Part shown: positions 11,446 to 21,600 of the stretch, piece by piece
How the letters are laid out: each line of letters begins with the position of its first letter
How positions within the stretch are numbered: position 1 is the first letter of the stretch
Assembly (NCBI RefSeq): GCF_035582795.1
Contig: NC_134365.1
Location: 222,845,887-222,909,886 of the forward strand
Direction of reading: 5' to 3'
From: Mycteria americana
Taxonomy: Eukaryota; Chordata; Aves; Ciconiiformes; Ciconiidae
Length of the DNA stretch: 64,000 nucleotides
Made by a program: the position numbers and the translations under genes
The notes under the pieces: generated by a model
Database searches by the model: none
What the model was told of the DNA's origin: nothing
What the model saw: only the letters and a program-made list of their open reading frames with translations

Positions 11446-12773
11446 CCTGTATTTAGATTTTTCATCATCACCATTGCTTTTTCCCGCAATATTGGTGTTA
11501 ACCCTGATTCCATTGCCTTATAATGCTTAACTATAGGTGGAATATCTTCATGTTGAAAAGGTAACGATAGATGGTTCATTACATACAGAGCCTTCCCCAA
11601 CCTGTTTTGCGGTGATTCCTGAGCTTCCCCCTTTTTTTGTTTTTGTAAAAGAGTTTTCAAGGTGCGGTGTGTGCGCTCTATTATAGCTTGTCCTGTGGGG
11701 GAATGGGGTATGCCTGTCTTATGGTTGATGCCCTGTGTGTGGAAAAACCTATGCATTGTGTGACTAATGTATGCAGGGACATTGTCGGTTTTTATCTCCC
11801 TCGGAACACCGAGCGCCACAAAAGCACCATGGAAGTGGCCTTGGACACGTTGACTGTTTTCGCCCGTCATTGCGGTAGCTCATACCGCATGGGAGTAGGT
11901 ATCGATGGACACGTGAACATATTTCTGTCGACCAAACTCAGGTATATGTGTCACATCGGTTTGCCAGAGTTGAAGGGAAAATAAACCTCTAGGGCTTGTC
12001 ATAAAAGACGGTCCAGATGGTTGTTGTTGACAGTCTGGGCACGTTTGAACTATGAGTTTTGCATCCCCCACAGATATCGCAAATTGCTTTGTTAAAACTT
12101 TGGCAGATTGGTGGAAAAATTGGTGTGACAACTGAGCTTGGGTAAGTGTGTGCGGTACAGGAGTGTGTAATGCCATATTTGTTAGGTAGTCAGCTTGTGC
12201 ATTTCCTTCTGTCAAAAACCCTGGTAAGTTTGTGTGGCTTCTAATGTGAATCACAGAATAGGGATGTCTTCTCTGCTCTGTTAAAAATAATAATTCCTTA
12301 AATTTTAGAAACAGAGCTTCTTTTGGTACATGTTTTAACTGCGCTCTTTCAATGTGCTGGACTACCCCAACAGCATACTGCGAGTCTGATACAATATTTA
12401 AAGGAGTTAAAGGCCATTTTTGAAAGGCCATAGTAATGGCGTGCAACTCAACTAACTGAGGTGAACCCTCAATTCGTTCTATTTGATGTTGCCATTGACC
12501 TTTTTCTTTCCATGTAATTACCGCTTTTACTGTCTTCCCTGACCCATCAGTAAATACTGTGGTGCCCATAACAGGTTGCCACTGATATAGTGGCTTATTT
12601 TCGATGTTTACATTATTATAAAAGGTAAACATTTTATGAGGGGGGTGATGAGTATCTATTTGCCTATCAAACCCTGCTAAAACCATTTGAAGTTCTAGGC
12701 TATTTTGCAAACACCAATTTAGGTAAATTTTTACAACCGGAAGAATAATAAGTCCAGGTTCCTCCCCAGTCAT
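11256..12773 (-). pseudogene. pol: Proviral pol 3' part: RNase H and integrase, one in-frame stop
   Basis: The first part (12773 to 11880) shows RNase H features: FTDGSG with the first catalytic Asp, and SDSQYAV with a further one. A zinc-binding region and the integrase start follow (LWQTDVTHIP with the first Asp). A TGA at 11880-11882 interrupts the integrase core. After the stop, from 11870 to 11256, the core continues with KTDN (second Asp) and GQAIIERTHR (Glu), then the C-terminal DNA-binding part. The D,D,E residues are visible but lie on both sides of the stop. The reading frame overlaps the start of env. Confidence 0.85.
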
Positions 12774-12782
12774 TTTGACAAT

Positions 12783-13900
12783 TCATTCTCTGCCTCTTTT
12801 GATTAGGGCAGCAAACAGCTCAATGCGAGTAACAAGAGTCTTTGTAGGTTGATACGGCAAAAACACCCATTCTAACAGTATAAGGGGGTCTCTTTCCTGG
12901 GTCTCCCATTGTCCAATAATTGCTAAAGGTTGTTGTTCTTGATTACAAATGTATAACTGCACGGGTAGATTTTCAACTCGTCGGTGACATTGCTGCAGGG
13001 AGAGTCTTTCATTCACTGTTCTCAGTGCATCTTTCACCGCTGTGGTCCATTGTCGAGGAGCATTAAGATCAGTGTGCCCTTTTAATAACTCGAACAACGG
13101 TGCTAACGTTTCATTGTCTATACCACATTGTGTTCTGATCCAATTTATATTGCCCAATAGTCTTTGTACGTCAGTCAATGTTTTGATGTCTGTAGAAATG
13201 GCCACATTCTGAGGTTGAATGGTTTGTTGTAATATTTTCCACCCAAGATATTTCCAAGGTGCCTCCATTTGGATCTTTTCAGGCGCAATCTGGAGGCCTC
13301 GGTTTTGCAACGCGCTCCTTAAAACAGGTAACGCCTCTTGCACTTGGTTGTTCGTAGGGCTAGCAAGCAAAATATCATCCATACAATGATAAATATACAT
13401 TCCTGGAAATCTGAGTCGCACAGGGCGTATGGCTTCGGCCACATATACCTGACAGATTGTTGGAGAGTTTTTCATACCTTGAGGTAGGACAGTCCAATGA
13501 TACCTATCCATTGGTTCACCTCGATTTACCTTAGGCACTGAAAATGCAAAATGAGGCGCATCTGCAGGGTGCAAGGGGATTGTAAAAAAGCAGTCTTTCA
13601 AGTCTATATAACTACTATGTTCCAATTTCGGGGTATCATGGTCGGTGAAGGTAATCCAGGCTGGAGTGACTCAATTTCTTCCATTACTTACTTTATTTGT
13701 CTTAAATCATGCAACAGTCACCATTTTTCACTTTTCTTTTTGATAATAAATACCGGAGAATTCCAGGGACTGGTCGTAGGTGTGATGTGCCCCTGTTTGA
13801 GTTGCTTTGTGACTAACTCTTGAAGTGCAGTGACCTTTTCTCTGGGGAGCGGCCATTGATCTACCCAAATGGGCGTTTTCTTTTTCCAGGTTAGTTTCAT
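12783..13900 (-). pseudogene. pol: Proviral pol 5' part: reverse transcriptase, several breaks
   Basis: The frame 13900-13718 holds the RT N-terminus (WPLPREKVTALQELV). It ends at a TGA at 13718-13720, and further stops plus a frameshift occur before 13625. From 13625 the palm continues with IDLKDCFFTIPLHP and LPQGMKNSP. The active-site box reads CMDD where Y/FxDD is usual, so its first position is changed. Another stop at 12783-12785 separates RT from RNase H. The enzyme is inactive. Confidence 0.85.
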
Positions 13901-13923
13901 TGTTGGTCGCTCATCAATGGCCG

Positions 13924-14904
13924 CTACCGAAAATTTTCGGGGCAGTTCAGGGTAAAACCGCCTTGTGCCATCACGTCCCTCCCCAATAGACTCATGGGTA
14001 AATTAGTTATGTACGGGCGTACAGTGAACGTGGATCCTTCTTGAGTTTTAATGCTAAGCGAGTTAATACTTTGAAAGGTATGTGAAGTGCCACCAATGCT
14101 AACTAAGCCTTCTGTGGGGGTGGCCAGTGGCCAACTGCGCGGCCAATCTTTCAAGGCTAGCACAGTAACATCCGCCCCTGTGTCTATGAGAACCAGCAGT
14201 TGAACACAAGCAGGGCTTGTGTGGGGATTATACAGCGTCACGGTAAGCATAGGCCTAGTGGTGGCAATCTGCATGGCCCAAAAAATTGCAGGAGGACCGG
14301 TTGATCCAAACCCTGCGTCACATCGTTCACAGTTTTCAGCCTGTGGAACTATGGCCTTAAACAGGATGAGCTGGGCAATTCTAGTTTTTCTGGGTATAAA
14401 CACTGGAGGAGAGGGGGTCCAGACCATGGCTTGAATCTGTCCTGTAACATCAGCGTCAATAACCCCGGGCAAAACGAACAGGCCCGTCAAGGTGGTGCTA
14501 GATCTGCCCAACAAAAGTGCGCTATACCCTTGCCCTAAGGGCCCCTTTACATTCAGTGGAATCTTTTGAACATGGGGTCCCCAAAGGGTAAAATCCGTTA
14601 CTGTGGCGACATCCAGTCCGGCGCTCCCTTGGGTCCTGGCGGAGAGGGTGTCCATGGTGACGACGTCTGTGGTGTTGTTGTCGCGGCAGCCGATGCCGAA
14701 CTTCCGGCCATCATTGCCTTTGGTCAGAAGTCCGGCGTGGACCGCCCTCCTGGCCCCAGGGGCGGCGGAACTTGTGTCATCGTGCGTCCCCGCCTCGCGC
14801 TCCGCCTCCCATTTCCCTGCTGCGTTGGCAGAGGTTGTCCTTCCGCGTTGCATTTTGAACGACACTGGTTGGCCCAGTGCCATCCCTTTCCGCATCGTGG
14901 ACAT
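13924..14904 (-). CDS. pro: Proviral pro: dUTPase plus aspartic protease, open frame
   Basis: An uninterrupted 326-codon frame overlaps the end of gag by about 180 bases in another phase, as expected for expression by ribosomal frameshifting. The N-terminal half holds dUTPase motifs (GSAGLDVATV, LPGVIDADVTG, then a final RIAQLILF). The C-terminal half holds a retroviral protease with the catalytic LIDTGAD and a downstream LLGRDVMAQ. This order is characteristic of betaretroviruses; ALV-type viruses lack dUTPase. It is the only proviral gene with no visible break. Whether it is expressed is unknown. Confidence 0.85.
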   Translation of the reverse strand: MSTMRKGMALGQPVSFKMQRGRTTSANAAGKWEAEREAGTHDDTSSAAPGARRAVHAGLLTKGNDGRKFGIGCRDNNTTDVVTMDTLSARTQGSAGLDVATVTDFTLWGPHVQKIPLNVKGPLGQGYSALLLGRSSTTLTGLFVLPGVIDADVTGQIQAMVWTPSPPVFIPRKTRIAQLILFKAIVPQAENCERCDAGFGSTGPPAIFWAMQIATTRPMLTVTLYNPHTSPACVQLLVLIDTGADVTVLALKDWPRSWPLATPTEGLVSIGGTSHTFQSINSLSIKTQEGSTFTVRPYITNLPMSLLGRDVMAQGGFTLNCPENFR

Positions 14905-16341
14905 AAGGTAGGAGGATTAGAACCAGTGCCCTGGCCAACAGCTGACCTTTGCTGTGGCCAGTCAGCAGCTAGATGCCCTATGGTATGGCACCGATAGCAT
15001 CGCTTGTCTCCAATAACCCCCCGCCCGATACTGAGGGCAGCGGCAAACGCTCTGGCCAACACAGCAGTGTGATGTTCAATAGATCCAACTCGATTGCACG
15101 CTTCGATCATCTGTACTAACGTAGAGTTTACAGGCATCGCTTGCAATAACTTTTTGTAGTCCATATTTGCATTTTCCACTGCCAATTTCAGTATTAGGGC
15201 TTCCTTCGCCTCACGATTCTCAATTTGTTTATCTAGCGCATCCCTCAGTCTATCAATGAATTGCATATATGGTTCTTGGAGCCCCTGTTGTATACTAGTA
15301 AATGATTGTTCTGGCTTTCCAACTTCAGGCAACTGCAGCATAGCCTGCAAAGCTAATGCCGCGGACTGTCGGAGAACATTCGGATCTCATCTAGCTTGCA
15401 ATCGAGGATCCAGCAAAGGGTCGGTGCCCATCAACTGGGGAATTCCCGCCCCGGCAAGGGGATCGCCATCTTGCCGCCCAAGATTACTCAGGGCTGCCAC
15501 CTCGCAGGATTCTCTCCATTTTTGCTCCCAAAGCAATCGCTGGGTTGGTGTTAAACTCATTGCGGCCACTTGCCGCGAGTCATACGGGGTTAGCAAATGT
15601 CCTGTCATAACATTCTCTAACAATGACTGAGTGGCGCGTTTAAGCCGTACACAGTGACAGTCTTTCTCAATTCCTTAATTAGGTCCCACTGGAAGGGGGT
15701 CCACTCATTCGGTCTATTGTCTTGTACGCACACCGGAAACACAAACCCCGCAGCTTCTCCATCCTTCAGTGCCTCCCTACGGAGTCGCTCCCACTGATCT
15801 CGGGGGTCGAAAGTCTGTTCTGCTATTGCCGTGGGTTGTGCTTCTGATGCATGTATCGGATGCGCGGGGGGCAACATTGGCTTCATGAGAGTGGAGTTCG
15901 GAGGAGGCAGCTTCAAACCCACTTCCCCACTTGCTTCGCCCGAGCCCCCGTCTTCTTCCCCCAAGTCTACAAGAACGTCTTTTTCCTGGGGCTTGCTCGC
16001 GATCGACTCACTATCACCTGCTTGTGCCGCCTGAGCGACTGCATTCTGCACTTTCTTTTCTGCTTGCCATGATTGCAGGGTCTCGGTTACTAAACGCCAC
16101 GTGGTCATAACTTCAGTGGCGGTGGTGTCCCCCTGGACGCTGCCTCCCAAATCTTCTCCCCTGCCTGTTTCCACGTTTTCGTGTCAAACACCACAGATAC
16201 TGTAGAGGGAGCCCCTTGCTTTTGCAAAAACTTCAATAATAATTTTATCTTATAGGGGTCATATTTCACCCCTCTTTTTATTAGGAGCTGCATTAATAGC
16301 TTAAGTATGGCCTCTTCCTTGGCTGATATATTAGCTCCCAT
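14724..16341 (-). pseudogene. gag: Proviral gag with two frameshifts and one stop
   Basis: The start at 16341 reads MGANISAKE, with a Gly-2 suitable for myristoylation. The frame is lost near 16.12-16.17 kb and again near 15.63 kb, and a TGA sits at 15387-15389. The 3' part (15350-14724) holds the capsid major homology region (QGLQEPYMQFIDRL) and a nucleocapsid region. Of the two zinc knuckles, the second is complete (CPRCGKGWHWANQC), while the first (CYRCHTIGHLAADW) has Trp in place of its last Cys. Non-functional. Confidence 0.85.
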
Positions 16342-16469
16342 GGTCACTGCCCAGCCGCTCACCTGTTTCTTAAGGTGATGTCCCAGGATTAAAGCCACAG
16401 TCCTGCCGCTGGCTTGATTCGTTCAGCTGGGTTCCCTCCAGACGCTACTTGCAGCGTTGCTTTCTCCGA

Positions 16470-16487
16470 ATCACGTCGGGGTCACCA
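16470..16487 (-). promoter_or_regulatory. Proviral primer-binding site, tRNA-Trp
   Basis: In the proviral sense the 18 bases TGGTGACCCCGACGTGAT lie two bases after the 5' LTR. This is the tRNA-Trp primer site known from avian sarcoma-leukosis viruses. Confidence 0.9.
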
Positions 16488-16489
16488 TT

Positions 16490-16813
16490 TGAAGGGAATG
16501 AGACACAGACTCCGGTGCTGATGGTAGGGGGAGACCTTTATTTACCTGACAACACTCCTTTTATACTTATCCCGACGGGTTCACGCGAAGCACGCGCAAT
16601 GCACGCGCTTATTCTATCCATCTGATTGGCTCTGTAACTTTTATCACGCAGCATTTCATTGGCTTATAGTTATCTTGTTGTTCCTTCTTTTGCAATCTTT
16701 TGTTCCTTCTTCTGCTTTCCTTGTTCCCCTTTTTCCTCTTGGTCCCTCGCCCATGATCTTAGTTCAGAGACGTGTTTATTAAGTCAAGGTCATCAGCGTA
16801 CTGATCTCCTACA
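16490..16813 (-). repeat. 5' LTR of the provirus
   Basis: 324-bp LTR, aligned end to end with the 3' LTR with five substitutions and no gap. It carries the same TATA box and AATAAA signal. Confidence 0.95.
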
Positions 16814-16819
16814 GCCCTG

Positions 16820-17340
16820 GCTGTTCCGGGGCCGGTTTGGGGCTTCTTTTCTTGTCTCCAGCTGGCCCCAGAAAGCCACGTTCCCACGGCAAGGCAGGAC
16901 TGGGGGGTTGGGGGGGAGGAGGCCTGAGCTCCCCGAGACACGTTCCTGCGCGGTAGCTAATCGGGGTAAGGCCGTGCACAAGCAGGACCAAGCAGTGCCG
17001 GTCACCGCTCACTCTTCTGCCCACCAGCTCCATGCGCAGAGCGGGCAGGGGCCGGCAGCCGGGGGGGGGGCACAGCCCCTGCAGCTGGGCTGGGTGAGCA
17101 CGGGGCAGCTCCGGCTGCCCTGCCTTCGGGGCACCTCTGCTGCCTGCCCAGACCCTCCTGGCTCAAGGCCGTGGGGGGCAGCGTCAGCAGAACCTCCAGC
17201 CTGCGGCAGGACCGGTCCGCAGCCATCGGTGAGGGCCAGCCTTGCCTCGCCACCACCCAGCTCCTCTCCACCTTCCCCCCCCTCGTCAGCTTCCAGCCCA
17301 GGGGGGCCCAAGCCCACAGCTCCATGCACACAAGTGATCC
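16820..17340. other. Intergenic between provirus and ARFIP2, nothing recognised
   Basis: GC-rich sequence with no splice-supported exon. It leads into the likely ARFIP2 polyadenylation site. Confidence 0.5.
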
Positions 17341-17347
17341 GTACCGT

Positions 17348-17353
17348 TTTATT
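17348..17353 (-). terminator. Polyadenylation signal of ARFIP2
   Basis: TTTATT on the plus strand reads AATAAA on the minus strand. It implies a 3' untranslated region of about 1.3 kb (17.3-18.67 kb). Confidence 0.65.
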
Positions 17354-18667
17354 CTGGAGTCTTACAGAAGTTGGGAGGGAAGAGGGGGGTCAGACCTTCA
17401 CCAGGAAAGGGGGGGTGTCAGATCCAGACATTAAATTACCAGGGATTAAATTAGCAAGAAAAACAAACTGTTTTGTCTCAGGAGAAAGTGCCCAAGTGCT
17501 GCACGTGGCCAGGGCTGGAAGCAACACTCAGCTGGAGCAGGACAGAGTTCTCGCGCGTGGGACGCTGGCCGAGGCCCCGGCCCCGCTGTGCATGGCACAC
17601 GCAGCCTCAGCACACGCACGCAGACATGCACATGCACCTGCCCGGGACGCGGCCAGCGTTTGGTCCTTGGTTTGAGTCCTCACAGCTCCCAGCAGCCGTC
17701 CGGGGTCCAAGCGCCAGGGCGGGGAGAGGACCCCCGTCCAGCCAGCACCCGCCCACCCACACCTCGCTAGCAGCAGCGCGCAGGGCCCCCCAGCGCCGAG
17801 GACGGCCACCCGCGCCACAGACCGGGCGAGCACGGCCCTGGCCAGAGGACCCGGAGGGGAGGACGGGCGTGCCGTGGCCCCGGAGACAGCCGGCGCAGCC
17901 CACCCCGCGCGTGGGGGAGTGTAGTGTGAGGCTGGGGGGGCAGCCCCCGGGTCAGCTGGGGAGGGAGTGCAAGAGCAGCCGCCCAGGGAACGCCAGGGAT
18001 CGGCCAGGAGGGAGCAACCCCAAAGCTGGGAGAGAAGGCAGGAGCCCCGGCTGCCAGCCGCAGGGGGTGGGAACCCACAGCCCCCCCCGGGGACAGGGAA
18101 GGGACCCGGCCGTCCTGGTGCCCCCTCCGTAGCTTTGTCCTCATCTGGGAACGAACGCGTCTGCCGCGGGGCAGGGGCGCTCCCGGGCTGGGCCCCAGGG
18201 AGCCGCGGCCGGGCGGGCGGGGAGGAGGCCCGGCAGGGCGGCGCACCCCCGTCCTCTCCCAGCGGAGGCAGGGGGAGAGCCGTGGAGTGTCCTGGCCCCA
18301 GGGTGCGCGGCCCCGGCGAGGGAGGCGTCCACTGCCCCGCGGGGGTGCCGGGAGGCAGGGAGGGCTGCCGGGGGCCTGTGCTAAGGGAGCGCAAAGGAGC
18401 CGGGCGGGGCCGGACTCCGCCCCGAAGGGGAGACGCGGAACGGGGCCCCAGCCTCTCCAGGCTCCTCTCCCCGGGCAGGACCAGGGCCCCGCTCGCAGCC
18501 TCCCGCGGCCCCCAAGCCAGGCCCCCCCGTGCCTGCTGGGCGGCCCCCGGCTGCAGCAGGACCCAGGCCGTGTCCCCCGCGAGCACGCGGCCTGGCCCCG
18601 CGCCAGCGGCCAGAATTCAGGTCCATGGCACCCCCAGCCAGAGCACGCGGGGGGCGGTGGGGGCGGC

Positions 18668-21600
18668 TCACTGCTCCTCCAGCCAGGAGGGCTTCTCAGC
18701 ACCGGGGGTCTTCAGCTTGATGTTGAACTGCTTGAGGGTCTGCTCCAACTGCTGCTGGTTCCCAGCGAAGTAGGCAGAGATGGCATTGTGGAAGAGCAGT
18801 AGCTGCTTGTGCATCACCTTGATCTGGGAAGAGCAGGAAGGGTCAGCCTGCCGCGAGCCAGCCCCGCCGCCCAGCACCCAGAGAAGGGGCTGGGAGCAGG
18901 GACGCAGCCCCCGCCTCGCACGGGAGGGGGAGGTCAGAGCTGCTGCTGGCAGCTCCCTAAAGCTAGCCCTGAAAGCCGGGAGAAGGCCGCAGGGCAGAAG
19001 CCACCGCAGCGAGAGGCGGGCAGAGGTGGGCGCTCCCCTGCCCTACCCCTCTGCTCCCCCGGCTGCCACGCAGCTGCTGCCCACCCAAAGAGATCTGAGG
19101 CAGGCGGCTGCGAGGCAGCACGGCCAGGGGACACGACGAGTGCACAGCAGACCCCCGCTCTGCGCCCCGCGGCCCCTTCCCAGCCCCACATCCCTCCCCA
19201 CCTTGTTCTCCTCCAAGAACTTGAGCTTGATGGCCACATCAGCGCGCAGCTTTTCGTACTTGTCCTTGTGGCTCTGGAACTGGCTCTGGGCTGCGTCCAG
19301 CCGGCACAGGGTGCTGGCATCCCGAGGGCCCATGCTCAGCTCCTCCAGGTCCGTGCGGTATGCATCGTACTCCAGCCTGTGCAGGGACAGCCAGCGTCAG
19401 AGCTACGCTGCAGCCTCGCAGTTCCCCCCGGGGGACGCCCGACACCCCCGGGCCACGCCACCGTTATACCTGGCTGTCTCGTACTGCTTGACCGTCATGA
19501 GCGTGTCCTCCATGGTCTTGTTCACCAGCGTGTTGATGCTGGAGACAAAGAAGTTGACAGCCCCCAGTAGTGTTTCTCCGTTCTTGCAGAGCAGTTTCTG
19601 CGTTTCCGCGTTGTAACCAAACTCCTCCTGGGAGAGGAGGAGGAGTCAGGGTCCGTACCAGCAAGGCCCCCTCTCTCCTCCCAGGCACCCAGAATCAGCC
19701 TGGCCCTGGGTGCCAAGGAGGCGCTGGGACACAGCCCTTCACACTCTCCCCTGCCCCGTGGCCTTCGCCCAGCACTGTTATCCCCAACCTCCTCCTGCTT
19801 CTCCTCACGCACTGGGGGTGCTGCCGAGCAGAGAGCCGCCCCCAGCTGTGCTGCAGAGCCCGAGGTCGATTTGGGCCTCTAGGTCTCCTCCCCAGGCACG
19901 AGGGGCTGCAGCACAGGCAGGGGCTGCAGCACATGCCATCTCCCCAGCGGGCATACCTGCAGCTCAGGAGACTTCTGGCTGAGGTCCGCAAAGGCATCCC
20001 CCAGGGCGTGCTGTGTCTGCACCAGGCTGTAGAAGTGGTTGGTGAAAGCCCGTGCCAGCTGCAGCACGCACTCGTACTTGCGCTTTGTCTCCCGGAGCAG
20101 CTCAATCTGTGTCTCCAGCTCCAGGTCCACGGTGCGGGAGCCCCGGCCAAACCGCTCCGAGATCAGCTGCTTGGTACACTGCAGGGCGAGGAAGGAAGGC
20201 GTCAGGAGGCCCCGGGTCCCTGGCTGATGGGGAGGAAGCGCTCCTCGCTGCTGCGGGCAGCAGGGAGCTGCAGAGCTGTCCCAATGAATTCCGCGGGGAG
20301 ATCCCCGGATGCATCCACCACTTCCCGCTGCTCCTTCGCCCCTAGTGCAGGGGCTGGCCCAACCCTCAGCCTGCTGCGTGGCGCTGGCAGCGAGCCGGGC
20401 CATCCCGACAGTCCCAGGAAGCAGCTCACCTTGTACGTGTTGATACCCCATTTCTTGACAATGTCAAACTTCTCCACGGCGATGCCACGGACAACTTCCT
20501 CTCCTCCGATGGCTGGGCTGGGGTGGGGCTGGTGCAGCCCAGAGCCTGGAACACACACAGCCCCACGTGGCATCGGCTCAGCAGGGCAGCAGCACCCGCG
20601 ACGGCACAGGCCAGGCTGCTCACCCAAAAGCAATGGTGCCTTCACAGCGGGGCACCGCGGCTGTGCCCGGAGGGCTCAGGGCACTGCGAGGAGCGCGGGA
20701 CTCCCACAGGGCTGCATCGGGGCTCGACAAAGCCCACACACAACAGACTCATGCTCCGGGCAGCACCCACCCCCGCCCAGCTGCTGCCCTGGCGGGGAAG
20801 CTGCCGCCACGCCTGCTGCGGCACAGTGCTGGGCACCTCGCCCCGCTCAGGCCCCGGGCCGGGGCAGCTCTCCCCCACTAGCAGTGAGGGCACGAGCCGG
20901 CAGCATTAACGGGCTCCAGCCGGTCTCGCACTGCTGCGTGCCTGCTAACCGTCTTGTGGGTGTCGTGACCTGGCGCCTCGTGCGTGCAGCAGGGAACCTG
21001 CTCCTACAAGCCCTTCCAGAGGGGTCCCACGCAGGGCCCTGGCGTTGGCGGTGGTGGCAGCCGACCCCGCAGGAGCTGGCAGGGCCCGGACTGGGGCCGC
21101 CTTGTCGCCAGCCCAGCCACATCTGCTCTCACAGACGGGGCCCCAGGGCCTCCCGTGCTGGGCTGTGCTCCTCGCAGCCCTGAGCAGCGTCCTGCCCGAC
21201 GGCCCTCCTCGCCGAGCGGGCCGGAGCAGAGAGAAGGCGACCGGCAGCACCCCAGGGAAGCACACACATGGGCTCCTTGCTGCAGGAGTGATCTCCCACA
21301 GCTGGGCACCACCTGGGCCTCACCTTCGAGCCACCCGGGGCCCTGGCAGTGCCATCCTCTCCCCCCCAGCACCAGCACCAGCACCAAGACCCTGCTGCAG
21401 CTGCCGGGGGAGGCAAGCGCTGCGAAGCTCTTCCTCCTGCGGCAGTGGTCTCGCCTGCCTGCTCAGCATGGCTGCGTGGGGCCGCAGCCGCATCTCTGTG
21501 GAGGTGCTCCGAGGGACCCCAGCACTATCAGGTGCCCTAACCCCGGGTGAGGAGCCTGAGCCCAGGCGGGGGGGCCGTGGAGCGCCAGCCAGGGGCTGGG

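Larger units (their letters stand above)
9791..16813 (-). mobile_element. Full-length endogenous retrovirus, beta-like pro/pol with alpha-like env
   Basis: A 7,023-bp provirus lies on the minus strand. Two 324-bp LTRs flank gag, pro (with dUTPase), pol and env in retroviral order. The six bases GCCCTG at 9785-9790 recur at 16814-16819, an exact 6-bp target duplication that marks an intact insertion. LTR ends are TG...CA. The primer-binding site matches tRNA-Trp, as in avian alpharetroviruses, while a dUTPase fused ahead of the protease is a betaretrovirus trait and the env transmembrane subunit resembles avian alpha/gamma-type envelopes. The LTRs differ at 5 of 324 positions by my count (about 1.5 percent), so the insertion is fairly young but not recent. 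gag, pol and env carry stops or frameshifts; only pro is open. The element is therefore defective. Confidence 0.95.
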
